Source of the DNA: Asticcacaulis sp. YBE204
GTDB taxonomy: Bacteria; Pseudomonadota; Alphaproteobacteria; Caulobacterales; Caulobacteraceae
NCBI RefSeq assembly: GCF_000495855.1
Contig: NZ_AWGF01000013.1
Coordinates: forward strand, 109,314-173,313
Reading direction: 5' to 3'
Length of the DNA: 64,000 nt
This document shows, one piece after another, positions 41,207-49,385 of the stretch. Numbering within the stretch: the first letter of the stretch is position 1; each line of letters starts with the position of its first letter. The notes below the pieces were generated by a model, which saw nothing but the letters and a program-made list of their open reading frames with translations, was not told where the DNA came from and searched no databases. Made by a program: the position numbers and the translations under genes.

Positions 41207-41857
41207 TTAAACTTTCTCAGCGGGCTTGTAAAACCACATCCAAATGCCGAGAAAAATGCCCGCAACCAACGGCAGGACGTAGTTGGAAATATCGGGCACG
41301 CCGACACCAATGATAAACAGAGCAACAAACAAACAGCACCCGGCAACGACTCTGTCGTTATTGACGATTCTGAACGTCTTTGACAGGCGGATGAAGTGTG
41401 TCGCTATCACCTGACCCAGATACCAGACGATGAAAGCCAAAACAACGGCGTACGGCGCGGACGTGGAAGATGAAAACATAGCGCCTGCCATGACACATAT
41501 CGAGCCGACCAAAGCCCATACCTTCATAGGGAAACGCCTATCCTGCACTATGACTAAGAGCGGACTAATGAGAAGGATAGTGAGATAAAATAATGTCGGT
41601 GGATCATCGGCCTTAGCAAACACTGCAATATTGCGAAAAATCGGCGCTACTAAAGACTCGAAGAAATACTCCCATTCGGTACTTAAGCTTTTGTCATGAA
41701 AGCTTGCAAACACAAGCGCCTGGCTAAAACTAATCACTACCATGGCGATGTCTATCGCCTTATAAATGCCGGTCGTTTTCGGTTCTGGAATATCCCGAAT
41801 GCCGGCATCACGATTGCGCTTGTCAATAATAGTCTGAAACTGTGACGGTGTATTCAT
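41207..41857 (-). CDS. Hypothetical polytopic membrane protein, 216 aa
   Basis: I recognise no family. A soluble N-terminal 34 residues (MNTPSQFQTIIDKRNRDAG) is followed by about six transmembrane helices at roughly 36-54, 89-106, 112-131, 135-156, 170-188 and 193-210. Codon use and AT content are clearly higher in A/T than in flanking rpoB or rplL, a possible sign of transfer. It lies in the four-gene block between rplL and rpoB, 77 bp from the nucleotidyltransferase-like gene on the same strand. Confidence 0.7.
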   Translation of the reverse strand: MNTPSQFQTIIDKRNRDAGIRDIPEPKTTGIYKAIDIAMVVISFSQALVFASFHDKSLSTEWEYFFESLVAPIFRNIAVFAKADDPPTLFYLTILLISPLLVIVQDRRFPMKVWALVGSICVMAGAMFSSSTSAPYAVVLAFIVWYLGQVIATHFIRLSKTFRIVNNDRVVAGCCLFVALFIIGVGVPDISNYVLPLVAGIFLGIWMWFYKPAEKV

Positions 41858-41934
41858 GCCCCCCTCCCTTTCAGCAAAACTACCACAATAGACTGCATCC
41901 TGAAACTATCCGTTTTTTTGTGCATCCCCTGAAA

Positions 41935-42372
41935 TCAGGGGAGGACCAGACGATTGGCGCGCACAATATCCTTATCTCTTCCGAACAGATGCAATATACG
42001 CACTTGCTCTTCAAGCGAAGGTACCGGCAGAGCATCAACCCAATCCTCACTTTCAATTTGCAATTTACCCCATTCGCCTCCTGAAAACACCTCCAGATCG
42101 CCCATGAAGTCGATCTCGACGCCTCCTTCGGGCGTGTGCTGGAAATAGGGGTTGGAGCGGAACCTGCCGTCCGGGCGCGGCGGCATGGTTTCGGCGTTCA
42201 GCTTTATCCGCGCGGCCTCGATCACGGCAGACGACGCAAAGACATCGACATCCTTAGGCACGATATCGACACCACTCAGACAGAGCGCGGTCGAGCCGAT
42301 AATCCACCACGGTTGGTCCTGCGGCATAATCGAGCGGATCAGGTCGAGTGACAGTCTGAGTTCGGGCGTCAT
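41935..42372 (-). CDS. Putative nucleotidyltransferase-fold protein, 145 aa
   Basis: WWIIGSTALCLSGVDIVPKDVDVFAS (about residues 22-47) has the GS-x-A and D-x-D spacing of minimal nucleotidyltransferases, with Asp40 and Asp42 as candidate metal ligands, and GGVEIDFMGD supplies a third acidic residue. Such proteins occur as MNT/HEPN or AbiE-type toxin-antitoxin components and as lone enzymes. No HEPN partner is visible here. Start ATG 42372 was chosen over the GTG at 42399; neither has a clear ribosome-binding site. Same-strand neighbour is the membrane protein gene. Confidence 0.6.
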   Translation of the reverse strand: MTPELRLSLDLIRSIMPQDQPWWIIGSTALCLSGVDIVPKDVDVFASSAVIEAARIKLNAETMPPRPDGRFRSNPYFQHTPEGGVEIDFMGDLEVFSGGEWGKLQIESEDWVDALPVPSLEEQVRILHLFGRDKDIVRANRLVLP

Positions 42373-42480
42373 GCGGCAATCTAACACAGGGATTGCCACG
42401 ACAAAACCGCCCGTCTTGCGGCGGCGACATCATACCGCCGTGTGAAGTCTTTAGACTAAGCTCAGTTCAAGTGAGGCCCC

Positions 42481-43308
42481 ATGCGTAAACCGTTCCCGTC
42501 CCGTCGCCACGTTATGTCTTTGATAGGAAGCGCCGCTATCGCCGGTCCGGCTCTGGCCGACACCTGCGTCACCTTGCCCGAAGAGACCGAAGGTCCCTTC
42601 CCCGCCGACGGCTCGCGCCGGGGACCGCCGGGCATAAGGGCATCGGCGACAGAAAGCCCCAATGCATTGAAACTGCCGTTCATCGAGCGCCGCGATATCC
42701 GCACCAGCGGCAATACGGGCGCTATGGCAGCGGGCGTGCCCCTGACCCTGCGCATCCGGCTGACCGGTGCCGGATGCCGTCCGCTGGCCGATCACGCCGT
42801 CTATATCTGGAACTGCACCCGCGACGGGCAGTATTCGCTCTACGCCCTGCCGAAAGAGGATTTCCTGCGCGGTGTGCAGCCGACGGATAAGGACGGCGTG
42901 GCCGAGTTCCTGACCATCGTTCCCGGCTGCTACGACGGTCGGATGCCCCATATTCATGTCGAGGTCTATCCCTCGCTCGCCACTGCCCACAGCGCCGACG
43001 ACAAAATCGCCACCACGCAGTTCGCTTTCGACCGCGCGCTATGCGAGCAGATCTACCGCGAGGCGGAAGGCTATGAGGCCAGCACAAATAATCTGGCGCG
43101 GGTCAGTTTCGACACGGATATGGTCTTCGGAGACAACACCGCCACCGAACGCGAGGCCCAGACGGTGAAGCTTACCGGCAATGTGCGTGAGGGGTTTGTC
43201 GGCACGGTGACTCTGGCTCTGGGCGATGGCCCGCGTCAGGCATCCAGGATGGGCCCGCCCCCCAATGGCTTCGGCGGCGGCCGTCCGCCTATGCCGCCGC
43301 GGGGATAG
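42481..43308 (+). CDS. Exported intradiol-dioxygenase-like protein
   Basis: Similar to the intradiol ring-cleavage dioxygenase fold, 275 residues. The N-terminus FPSRRHVMSLIGSAAIAGPALA has a twin-arginine-like SRRHVM motif, so Tat export of a folded metalloprotein is possible. ETEGPFP is the family entry segment. Likely Fe ligands are two tyrosines (VYIWNCTRDGQYSLY) and two histidines (MPHIHVEV). The C-terminus is a glycine/proline tail (PNGFGGGRPPMPPRG). Extracellular members act on unknown aromatics, so no substrate is assigned. It lies between rplL and rpoB and is convergent with its right-hand neighbour. Confidence 0.78.
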   Translation: MRKPFPSRRHVMSLIGSAAIAGPALADTCVTLPEETEGPFPADGSRRGPPGIRASATESPNALKLPFIERRDIRTSGNTGAMAAGVPLTLRIRLTGAGCRPLADHAVYIWNCTRDGQYSLYALPKEDFLRGVQPTDKDGVAEFLTIVPGCYDGRMPHIHVEVYPSLATAHSADDKIATTQFAFDRALCEQIYREAEGYEASTNNLARVSFDTDMVFGDNTATEREAQTVKLTGNVREGFVGTVTLALGDGPRQASRMGPPPNGFGGGRPPMPPRG

Positions 43309-43320
43309 TGTGAACTCGCT

Positions 43321-43878
43321 TCAGTCGGGTTCCGTCCGCTCTGCCATCTTGCGACGAACATACTGGATCAAGCCCCCCACCAGTGCGCCCAGACTGTATA
43401 ATATCCCTGTTTTCAATCCGGACGCCTCTATGAGGTATCCCGCCATTACAAAGATAAAAACGACAAATCCTAAGGCATTCAACCCAAACAGCCCGATGTT
43501 TATGATGCTGCGGTTACCCTTGGCGATTAACGGCAATACATATGTCGAAACGCAGTAGGCGATCCACGCGCCCGCGCCCGTATAGGCAATGGCATTTATG
43601 AGATGAACCGGTTCCGGATCAAGGAAAGCCGCAGCCGCCAGAACAAGGATGGCGCTTACGCCACAAAATAATACTGCGCCTGCGGCGCGATGTCGCCAAG
43701 TGGTCTGGAAACTCAAAAAGGCAACCGTAAAAAGCAGCGCAGCCTGAAAAGAAAATGTCGGATTGGCGAGCCAGATATTTCGCCACAGATTGATATTTCC
43801 TCCCGCAGCCGAATATTCAAGACCATAAGAGCTGGCGAAAAATATCAGGCCGACAATAAGAAAATGCTTATATGACAT
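43321..43878 (-). CDS. Hypothetical membrane protein, 185 aa
   Basis: Start ATG 43878 has GGGGGAA upstream and yields MSYKHFLIVGLIFFASSYGLEY. About five to six hydrophobic helices follow (for example around residues 5-21, 34-52, 60-82, 90-117, 122-148). The C-terminus is basic (YVRRKMAERTEPD). No family recognised. It starts immediately after the rplL terminator and probably belongs with the other three genes of the insert. Confidence 0.68.
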   Translation of the reverse strand: MSYKHFLIVGLIFFASSYGLEYSAAGGNINLWRNIWLANPTFSFQAALLFTVAFLSFQTTWRHRAAGAVLFCGVSAILVLAAAAFLDPEPVHLINAIAYTGAGAWIAYCVSTYVLPLIAKGNRSIINIGLFGLNALGFVVFIFVMAGYLIEASGLKTGILYSLGALVGGLIQYVRRKMAERTEPD

Positions 43879-43913
43879 GTGTTCCCCCCGCTTGCAGTAT
43901 AACAGCCGCATCA

Positions 43914-43950
43914 AGAAAAAACAGGCCCGGGAGCGAACTCCCGAGCCTGC
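43914..43950 (-). terminator. Rho-independent terminator after rplL
   Basis: On the minus strand GCAGGCTCGGGAG pairs with CTCCCGGGCCTGT around a TTCG tetraloop, followed by TTTTTTC. This separates rplJL from rpoBC at the transcript level. Confidence 0.92.
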
Positions 43951-44006
43951 ATTTTTAGTAAGTTGAGCGATACCGCTCCAAGTACCCCCGGTCGGGGGCA
44001 CCCGAC

Positions 44007-44390
44007 TTACTTAACTTCGACCTTGGCACCAGCAGCTTCCAGCTTCGACTTGATGTCGGCAGCTTCTTGCTTCGAGATGTTTTCCTTGACCGGTTGCGGC
44101 GCGCCTTCAACCAGGTCCTTGGCTTCCTTCAGACCGAGGTCTGCACGGATGCCACGGATTTCCTTGATCACGTTGATCTTCTTGTCGCCACCGTCCACGA
44201 GGACGACGGTGAACTCGGTTTGCTCTTCGACGGCTTCAGCCGGGGCAGCGGCAGCGCCACCAGCGGCGGCAACGGCGACCGGAGCGGCGGCGGAGACGCC
44301 CCACTTGTCTTCGAGAAGCTTCGACAGTTCAGCGGCTTCGAGAACGGTCAGGGCGGACAGGTCGGCGACCAGTTGTTCCAGTTTAGACAT
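44007..44390 (-). CDS. rplL: 50S ribosomal protein L7/L12
   Basis: Stalk protein that recruits GTPase translation factors. It is 127 residues. The N-terminal dimer domain [22 protein letters not shown] is followed by an alanine-rich hinge (about residues 34-54) and the C-terminal domain [43 protein letters not shown]. It is 39 bp from rplJ and followed by a terminator. Confidence 0.97.
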   Translation of the reverse strand: MSKLEQLVADLSALTVLEAAELSKLLEDKWGVSAAAPVAVAAAGGAAAAPAEAVEEQTEFTVVLVDGGDKKINVIKEIRGIRADLGLKEAKDLVEGAPQPVKENISKQEAADIKSKLEAAGAKVEVK

Positions 44391-44429
44391 TGTATTTCCT
44401 TAAAGGTAAGATGGGATGGGAATGAGCTG

Positions 44430-44945
44430 TTAAGCGGTTTCTTTGGTCGCGTAAGCGTTGAAGACGCGAGCCAGTTGAGCCGCGGGCGCCTGAAGCACGC
44501 CGGCAACCTTGGTCGCCGGGGCCTGAAGCAGACCGATGAGCTTGCCGCGCAGTTCGTCGAGCGACGGCAGGGTGGCAAGCGCCTTGACCCCGTCGGCGTT
44601 GAGAACAGTACCGTCCATGATGCCGCCAACGATTTTGAACTTGTCGTTCTCTTTGGCGTACTGGGCGGAGATTTTCGCGGCCGTCACCGGGTCATTGGCA
44701 TAGGCCAGCACGGTCGGGAACTTGAAGAGGGCGTCGCCCGCTTCGCCGACCGAGCCGTCCAGAGCCTTTTGAGCCAGACGGTTCTTAAACACTCTGAGCA
44801 CGGCGCCTTCTTTACGAAGACGCAGGCGCAGATCAGCCATTTCCACAAAGGTCATGCCCGAATATTGGGCAACAACCACGGAGCCGGATTCGGCGAAGAC
44901 GCTCTTGAGCTCTTCAATCGATTCGGCTTTTTTAGCGCGGTCCAT
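44430..44945 (-). CDS. rplJ: 50S ribosomal protein L10
   Basis: Base of the ribosomal stalk; anchors L7/L12 dimers. It has 171 residues from ATG 44945 (GGAGGCCAC upstream, a strong site); a longer reading from 44981 is less likely. Landmarks are MDRAKKAESIEELKSVFAESG, VVVAQYSGMTFVEMADLRLRLRKEGAV and the C-terminal alpha-helix that carries the L7/L12 binding sites. The roughly 300 nt leader and hairpin upstream suggest autogenous control. Confidence 0.97.
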   Translation of the reverse strand: MDRAKKAESIEELKSVFAESGSVVVAQYSGMTFVEMADLRLRLRKEGAVLRVFKNRLAQKALDGSVGEAGDALFKFPTVLAYANDPVTAAKISAQYAKENDKFKIVGGIMDGTVLNADGVKALATLPSLDELRGKLIGLLQAPATKVAGVLQAPAAQLARVFNAYATKETA

Positions 44946-45243
44946 TGTGGCCTCCGGTTGAGGAATTGCTTTACGGGACAATCCCGCAAAGCGTACGACT
45001 TAAGCGCTCCGGTTGCCCGAAACGATGAAGTCACTGTCCATGATGAGAGGCAAAAAACACAAGGATCGCGTACTCTTTAAGGGAGAACGTGATATCTTGA
45101 GGCGTTTCGCGTCCCGTCTCAATTTCGACGCCCGGGGGCTCCCGGTGCATTACGGAACAGGTGGCCCCTGCTCCCTCGAAGGTCTCGGACAGAACGACAG
45201 GAAAGATTGCTCTTTCTAGCCGAGGGGCGCTCTTTATCCGCAA
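44946..45243 (-). promoter_or_regulatory. rplJL leader with hairpin and putative promoter
   Basis: The gene-free interval 44946-45384 upstream of rplJ. A candidate minus-strand promoter has TTGCGG (45238-45243) and GCTAGAAA (45213-45220) with a 16-18 bp spacer, like the caulobacterial sigma-73 form, though the spacing is long. An 11 bp hairpin at 44968-44992 (GCTTTGCGGGA facing TCCCGTAAAGC, one G-U pair) lies 23 nt before the start, a position where L10 leaders commonly carry regulatory structure. Confidence 0.4.
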
Positions 45244-45384
45244 GTCCGCGTAAAATCAAGCCCTGCCCCACGCTTTTGGCGGCTTTATTACAAATCCCGT
45301 CAGGCCGCGCCACTACCCCTGAACATGGGTTGTGGGGAAAACACCGTTTTGTGACTCTTCCGGTCTTCGATCACGGGGCTGGCC

Positions 45385-47169
45385 ATGTTTGCGAAAATCC
45401 TGCGTTTCGTTTGCCTGCTGATAGCTATCAGCGGCACCGCTATGGCGGCGGAAAAGCTGCCGTCGCGCTACGACGATAGCCGCGACTTTTTCATCGATAC
45501 CGGCCATCAGAACATGCCCTACCGACTGTGGGGCGTGTCGATGACCTGGGACAAGGCCTGCCGCAGTGGCAAGGTCGCCGAATGTGTGAAACTGGCCGGG
45601 GCGTTCGAGACGGGGCTGGGGGCCATCCGGCCCGATATGCGCGTTGCGCTGGGCTACTGGCGGCTGGCCTGCAAGGCGGGCAGCGGCCACGCTTGCGCGC
45701 GCACCGCCGAGGTCGTCCTGTCGGGCGAGGCCAATTTCGTCAATGTTGACATGGCACGGCAATTCGCCAAGACCGGCTGCGAGACCTACAAGACGCCCAA
45801 GGCCTGTTCGGCCTTGGCTCAGGCCCTGATGCGCGGTCCCGACGCCGCGCAGAACCGCGCGCAGGCCGACGCCCTGATTGCGCAGGCCTGCGCGGCGAAT
45901 GACGACGACGGCTGCTGGATTCAGGCACGCCAGTGGTTCGATGAAACGACCGATGTGGCTTTAAACAAAAAGGCCGTACCGCTTTTCGAGAAAGGGTGTG
46001 CCGCCAAGCAAGCCTGGGGGTGTAGCGGTCTGGCCGAGGCCTATAACACCGGCAAAGGCGTTCCCATCGACGCCACCAAGGCCCGCGCCGCCTCCGAGAC
46101 CGGCTGCGTCAGTTCGACCGGCGACCGGGTGCGCGCCTGCCGCCTCTACGGTATGTTTCTGATCAAGGGCGACAAGGCGTCGCTCAATAAGGGCGAGAAG
46201 TTCCTGCATACCTCATGTCAAGCGGGCGACAGTGTGGCCTGCGTCGTCATCGGGCAGATCGGCATGTACGGCAAGACGCCCGGCGCCACCACCAACCAGA
46301 TGGAGGGGCTCTATTTTATGCGCCGGGGCTGCGACCTGAATAACGGTCAGGCCTGCGACGAGCTATCCTACGCCTATCAGAAGGGTCTGGGCATTGCGGG
46401 GAACGGCGGCGTGACCATCGCGCTCCTCGACAAGTCGTGCCGGCTCGGCTGGGCCAATGGCTGCAAATACGCCAAGATGGTCGCCGATGGCAATCCGGGC
46501 ATCCGCAGCACGATCCCCAAGATCGACCCCAGCCTGACGGTCACGCAACAACTGGCCGAAGCGCAAAAATACGTCAAATCGGCCAGCACCGCCGACCGTA
46601 ACGAAGGCGTCAATGCCGTCGTGCGCCTGATGCAGGAAGGGAACGAAGACGCAGCGTGGGTTATCGGCGGCTGGCTGGTCTATGGCCTTGACGGCGTGTT
46701 CGACACCTCGCGCAAGGCCGAGGGCATCATTGCGATAGAGAACGCCGCGCGCGTCGGCCACGTCGAAGCCGCCATATGGATCGGCATGGCCTACTGGTAC
46801 GGCGACGGCGTCAAGGAAGACCGCAAAAAGGGCGAAAACTACATGCTGATCGCCGCCAGCCGCGGCAGCGAAATGGCCGAGGGCATCTATCGCTCCATGC
46901 TGGCCGAACCGATCCGCGTCGAAAGCAAGCGCCGCGCCGAGGAATTCGCCGCCTATCAGAAGGCGCAGTACGAGCGCTGGTCGCGGTGGAACGCCTCGGC
47001 CTACGCCAACTACGTCTCGTCGGGGTCGACCTACACGCCGTACAAGTCGAGCAGCTATTCCGGCCAGAGCGTGTCCTCGATCATCGACAATTCCAACTGG
47101 AACCAGATGTACAACTATCTGTCCGGTTCCACGACCGCCTGCCCGTCATCCAACCCCTATTGCCGTTAG
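45385..47169 (+). CDS. Exported Sel1-repeat protein with cysteine pairs
   Basis: Signal peptide over residues 1-22 (ISGTAMAAEK). The body (about residues 60-510) is a series of Sel1-like helical repeats, each with the A-x-x-x-A-x-x-x-G consensus; many carry a cysteine pair, e.g. CKAGSGHAC, CAAKQAWGC, CQAGDSVAC, CDLNNGQAC and CRLGWANGC, giving disulfide-locked repeats like the Helicobacter cysteine-rich Hcp proteins. The C-terminal 70 residues are Ser/Tyr-rich and end in YCR. Such periplasmic proteins bind partners in the envelope or signal; no partner is known here. Confidence 0.85.
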   Translation: MFAKILRFVCLLIAISGTAMAAEKLPSRYDDSRDFFIDTGHQNMPYRLWGVSMTWDKACRSGKVAECVKLAGAFETGLGAIRPDMRVALGYWRLACKAGSGHACARTAEVVLSGEANFVNVDMARQFAKTGCETYKTPKACSALAQALMRGPDAAQNRAQADALIAQACAANDDDGCWIQARQWFDETTDVALNKKAVPLFEKGCAAKQAWGCSGLAEAYNTGKGVPIDATKARAASETGCVSSTGDRVRACRLYGMFLIKGDKASLNKGEKFLHTSCQAGDSVACVVIGQIGMYGKTPGATTNQMEGLYFMRRGCDLNNGQACDELSYAYQKGLGIAGNGGVTIALLDKSCRLGWANGCKYAKMVADGNPGIRSTIPKIDPSLTVTQQLAEAQKYVKSASTADRNEGVNAVVRLMQEGNEDAAWVIGGWLVYGLDGVFDTSRKAEGIIAIENAARVGHVEAAIWIGMAYWYGDGVKEDRKKGENYMLIAASRGSEMAEGIYRSMLAEPIRVESKRRAEEFAAYQKAQYERWSRWNASAYANYVSSGSTYTPYKSSSYSGQSVSSIIDNSNWNQMYNYLSGSTTACPSSNPYCR

Positions 47170-47175
47170 TATTTA

Positions 47176-47219
47176 ACGCGCATCTTATCCGAAAACCGTT
47201 TCACAGTTTCGGGATGCGC
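47176..47219. repeat. Palindromic element, copy C
   Basis: Same element, 6 bp after the Sel1-protein stop. Read on the minus strand, its outer stem is GCGCATC facing GATGCGC, where the others have GCGCATT facing AATGCGC, another compensated pair. The inner stem is CCGAAA facing TTTCGG. Confidence 0.88.
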
Positions 47220-47234
47220 TAGAGAGGATTCATC

Positions 47235-47750
47235 ATGCGCATCGCTCTGTTTGCTGTCGCCACTATGCTGGCCACGCCTGCTGCTTTTGCCGCCGAGCCG
47301 GAAACCCATGCCTTTCAGCTTGAGGTCGGTCGCGACCGCTGCACCCTGAACTATCCGCGCGCCGACGGCCGCACCCTCACTTTCCTGCTGCATATCGATG
47401 GCACCTTCAGCGCCAGTATCCACCAGAACCGCTGGGAGATCGTCGACGACAAGGACACCAAGGATCAGTCAAAGCCGATGACGCTGGATTTCAAGGGCGT
47501 CGGCAAGACGACGGCGAAATGGGGCGGCTATCGCAACGGCTATGTGCAGGGCCTGTGGGCGGGCTGGGACAAGAACCCGTCAGGTCCGGCCAGTACCGGC
47601 GAAGCCATGGGAATGCTCGAAAAGGCGCAGGTGGTCAGCGTGACCTTCGAGGGCAAACCGATGGGCACCTTCGACATGAAAAACAAAGGGTTTGCAGCCA
47701 CGGCTTTGCGCACCTGCGCCCGCAATGTGGCCAATATCCCGGCGGGCTGA
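47235..47750 (+). CDS. Exported hypothetical protein, 171 aa
   Basis: Signal peptide over residues 1-19 (ATPAAFAAEP). The mature protein has two cysteines (DRCTLNYP and RTCARNV), probably a disulfide, and a beta-rich central part (TLTFLLHIDGTFSASIHQN). No named domain. It sits 15 bp after palindromic element copy C, so may be in one transcript with the Sel1-repeat gene. The GAGAGGATTC before ATG 47235 is a good ribosome-binding site. Confidence 0.72.
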   Translation: MRIALFAVATMLATPAAFAAEPETHAFQLEVGRDRCTLNYPRADGRTLTFLLHIDGTFSASIHQNRWEIVDDKDTKDQSKPMTLDFKGVGKTTAKWGGYRNGYVQGLWAGWDKNPSGPASTGEAMGMLEKAQVVSVTFEGKPMGTFDMKNKGFAATALRTCARNVANIPAG

Positions 47751-47790
47751 TCCATTGCCAATGGCAGGATTTCAGCGCATATTGCCAATC

Positions 47791-48756
47791 ATGCCAAACC
47801 TTGATTTCAATCGTGATGTCTGCGCCCTCGCCTTCGACGGGATGCCGTTGTTCGAATTTTCAATTGCCGTGGAACTGTTCGGCCTTGAGCGGCCTGAGAT
47901 GGGGCCGAACTGGTACCGTTTTCGCGTCGTGTCGCTCGATGACGGGCCGTGTCGGACGACGGCAGGCCTGAGCGTCACGGCGGACGCGCCGCGCGCGTGG
48001 CTGGAAACCGCAGGCACGATCATCATCCCCGGCTGGCCAATGGACAAACCGATCCCCGACACGCTGATCGACCTCATGCAGCGCGCCCACGATCGCGGGG
48101 CGCGCATCGTCACCATCTGCTCCGGCGCCTTCGTGCTGGCGGCGGCGGGCCTGCTGAAAGGGCGCAAGGCCACCACGCACTGGAAGTATGTGGATTATGT
48201 CACTGAAACCTATCCGGATATCGAGCTGGTGCCGGACGTGCTCTATATCGACGAAGGCCAGATCCTGACCTCGGCGGGCAGCGCAGCGGGGATCGATCTG
48301 TGCCTGCATCTGATCCGTCGCGACTTCGGCCCCGAAGCCGCCAACAAGGTCGCGCGCCGCCTGGTCGTGCCGCCGCACCGCGACGGCGGTCAGGCGCAAT
48401 ATATCCCGAAATCCGTGCCAATCGAATACGAGCGCAACCGGCTGGGGCCGCTGCTCGATTACCTGCGTGAAAACGTCGAATGCCCGCACACCGTGGCGCA
48501 ACTGGCCCGCCGCGCCGGCATGAGCGAACGCACCTTCCTGCGCCGCTTCGAGGAAGCCACCGGTACGACGCCCGCCAAATGGCTGATGCAGGTTCGCTTG
48601 CAAATCGCACGCGATATGCTGGAGGCGACGCCGGAGCCTATCGACAGCATTGCGCTGACCTGCGGTTTCGGCAGCGCCGCCAATTTCAGGCATCATTTCC
48701 GTGAAAACCTGTCGACCACCCCGACCGCCTATCGCCAGACCTTTCAACGGCTTTAA
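47791..48756 (+). CDS. GlxA-family transcriptional regulator (DJ-1/PfpI plus AraC)
   Basis: 321-residue DNA-binding regulator. The N-terminal DJ-1/PfpI-like domain (about residues 10-180; VTICSGAFVLAAAGLLKGRKATTHW carries the nucleophile-elbow Cys of the fold) is followed by a linker and an AraC/XylS-type double helix-turn-helix (about 225-320; LARRAGMSERTFLRRFEEATGTTPAKWLMQVR). Such proteins control amine, carnitine or glyoxylate use. Start ATG 47791 preferred; ATG 47761 would add ten residues. The stop codon overlaps the convergent Lrp gene stop. Confidence 0.88.
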   Translation: MPNLDFNRDVCALAFDGMPLFEFSIAVELFGLERPEMGPNWYRFRVVSLDDGPCRTTAGLSVTADAPRAWLETAGTIIIPGWPMDKPIPDTLIDLMQRAHDRGARIVTICSGAFVLAAAGLLKGRKATTHWKYVDYVTETYPDIELVPDVLYIDEGQILTSAGSAAGIDLCLHLIRRDFGPEAANKVARRLVVPPHRDGGQAQYIPKSVPIEYERNRLGPLLDYLRENVECPHTVAQLARRAGMSERTFLRRFEEATGTTPAKWLMQVRLQIARDMLEATPEPIDSIALTCGFGSAANFRHHFRENLSTTPTAYRQTFQRL

Positions 48757-49277
48757 TCTGGTCGCGCATTTGGGGCCCAAAACCGGTTCCCACTTTTGGG
48801 AATGCGCTCGGAAAGGTCCACACTCAACCCCACCTTTACCCGGTCCAGCGTCACCATCGACTTGAAGGTCTTGACGTTCCGGTTGTCGTAGAACAGCCGC
48901 CGCGCCAGCGCCTCGTACTGCTCCATCGTCTCGACCAGCACGATCAGCACGAAGTCGGCCTCGCCCGTCACATAGTAGCATTGCTGCACCTCCGGCGCGG
49001 CGGTAAGCAAGGCCCGCATGGCATCGAGTTCGTCGATATGGGTGCGCTCCATCGTCACCTCGACGGCGATGGTGATCGGTAAGCCGACGCGGTGCGGCTC
49101 GATGACCGCGATATTGCGCGTGATGACGCCTTCGTCCTCCAGCCGCCGGATGCGCCGCTGAACCGCGGCGGTGGACAGGTTGACGCGTTCGGCCAGTTCC
49201 CGCAGCGGCACCTTATTGTCGGCCTGCACCGCATCGAGGATGGCGTAGTCGAAAGCGTCCGGGGTAAAATTTTTCAT
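48753..49277 (-). CDS. Lrp/AsnC-family regulator with a repeat-derived C-terminal tail
   Basis: 174 residues. N-terminal HTH (about residues 8-55; LRELAERVNLSTAAVQRRIRRLED) and C-terminal RAM/AsnC sensor domain (about 70-145; CYYVTGEADFVLIVLVETMEQYEAL). Lrp-family proteins normally end close to KVGLSVDL. Here the final 18 residues (ERIPKSG, NRFWAPN, ARPD) are encoded by palindromic element copy D, which fused to the reading frame. It is divergent from a DMT exporter gene by 108 bp, the classic layout for local control. Confidence 0.9.
   Translation of the reverse strand: MKNFTPDAFDYAILDAVQADNKVPLRELAERVNLSTAAVQRRIRRLEDEGVITRNIAVIEPHRVGLPITIAVEVTMERTHIDELDAMRALLTAAPEVQQCYYVTGEADFVLIVLVETMEQYEALARRLFYDNRNVKTFKSMVTLDRVKVGLSVDLSERIPKSGNRFWAPNARPD
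48761..48809. repeat. Palindromic element, copy D, read through by an Lrp-family gene
   Basis: Same element, 4 bp after the GlxA-type stop. Here the inner stem is CCCAAAA facing TTTTGGG, a C-G pair where other copies have G-C or A-T. Minus-strand translation of this stretch gives the C-terminal tail of the Lrp regulator. Confidence 0.9.
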
Positions 49278-49292
49278 ATCACGCGCCTGAAT

Positions 49293-49305
49293 GAGACATT
49301 TTCTC
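49293..49305. promoter_or_regulatory. Possible Lrp-type operator between divergent genes
   Basis: GAGA, CATTT, TCTC: a 4 bp inverted repeat with an AT-rich centre in the 108 bp intergenic region 49278-49385 between the Lrp gene and the DMT exporter. Fits the general form of Lrp/AsnC boxes, but the match is weak. Confidence 0.25.
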
Positions 49306-49385
49306 GCACAAGGCTCCGTTTAAGAGCGCACTTATCGTCATTGCCGCAATATATTCCCTGCTAAAGCACTCTACAAGGAACAGTC

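Noticed and set aside
45001..45219. Short frames in the rplJ leader on both strands
   Set aside because: No ribosome-binding site, low-complexity product and no conservation cue. The region fits an untranslated leader.
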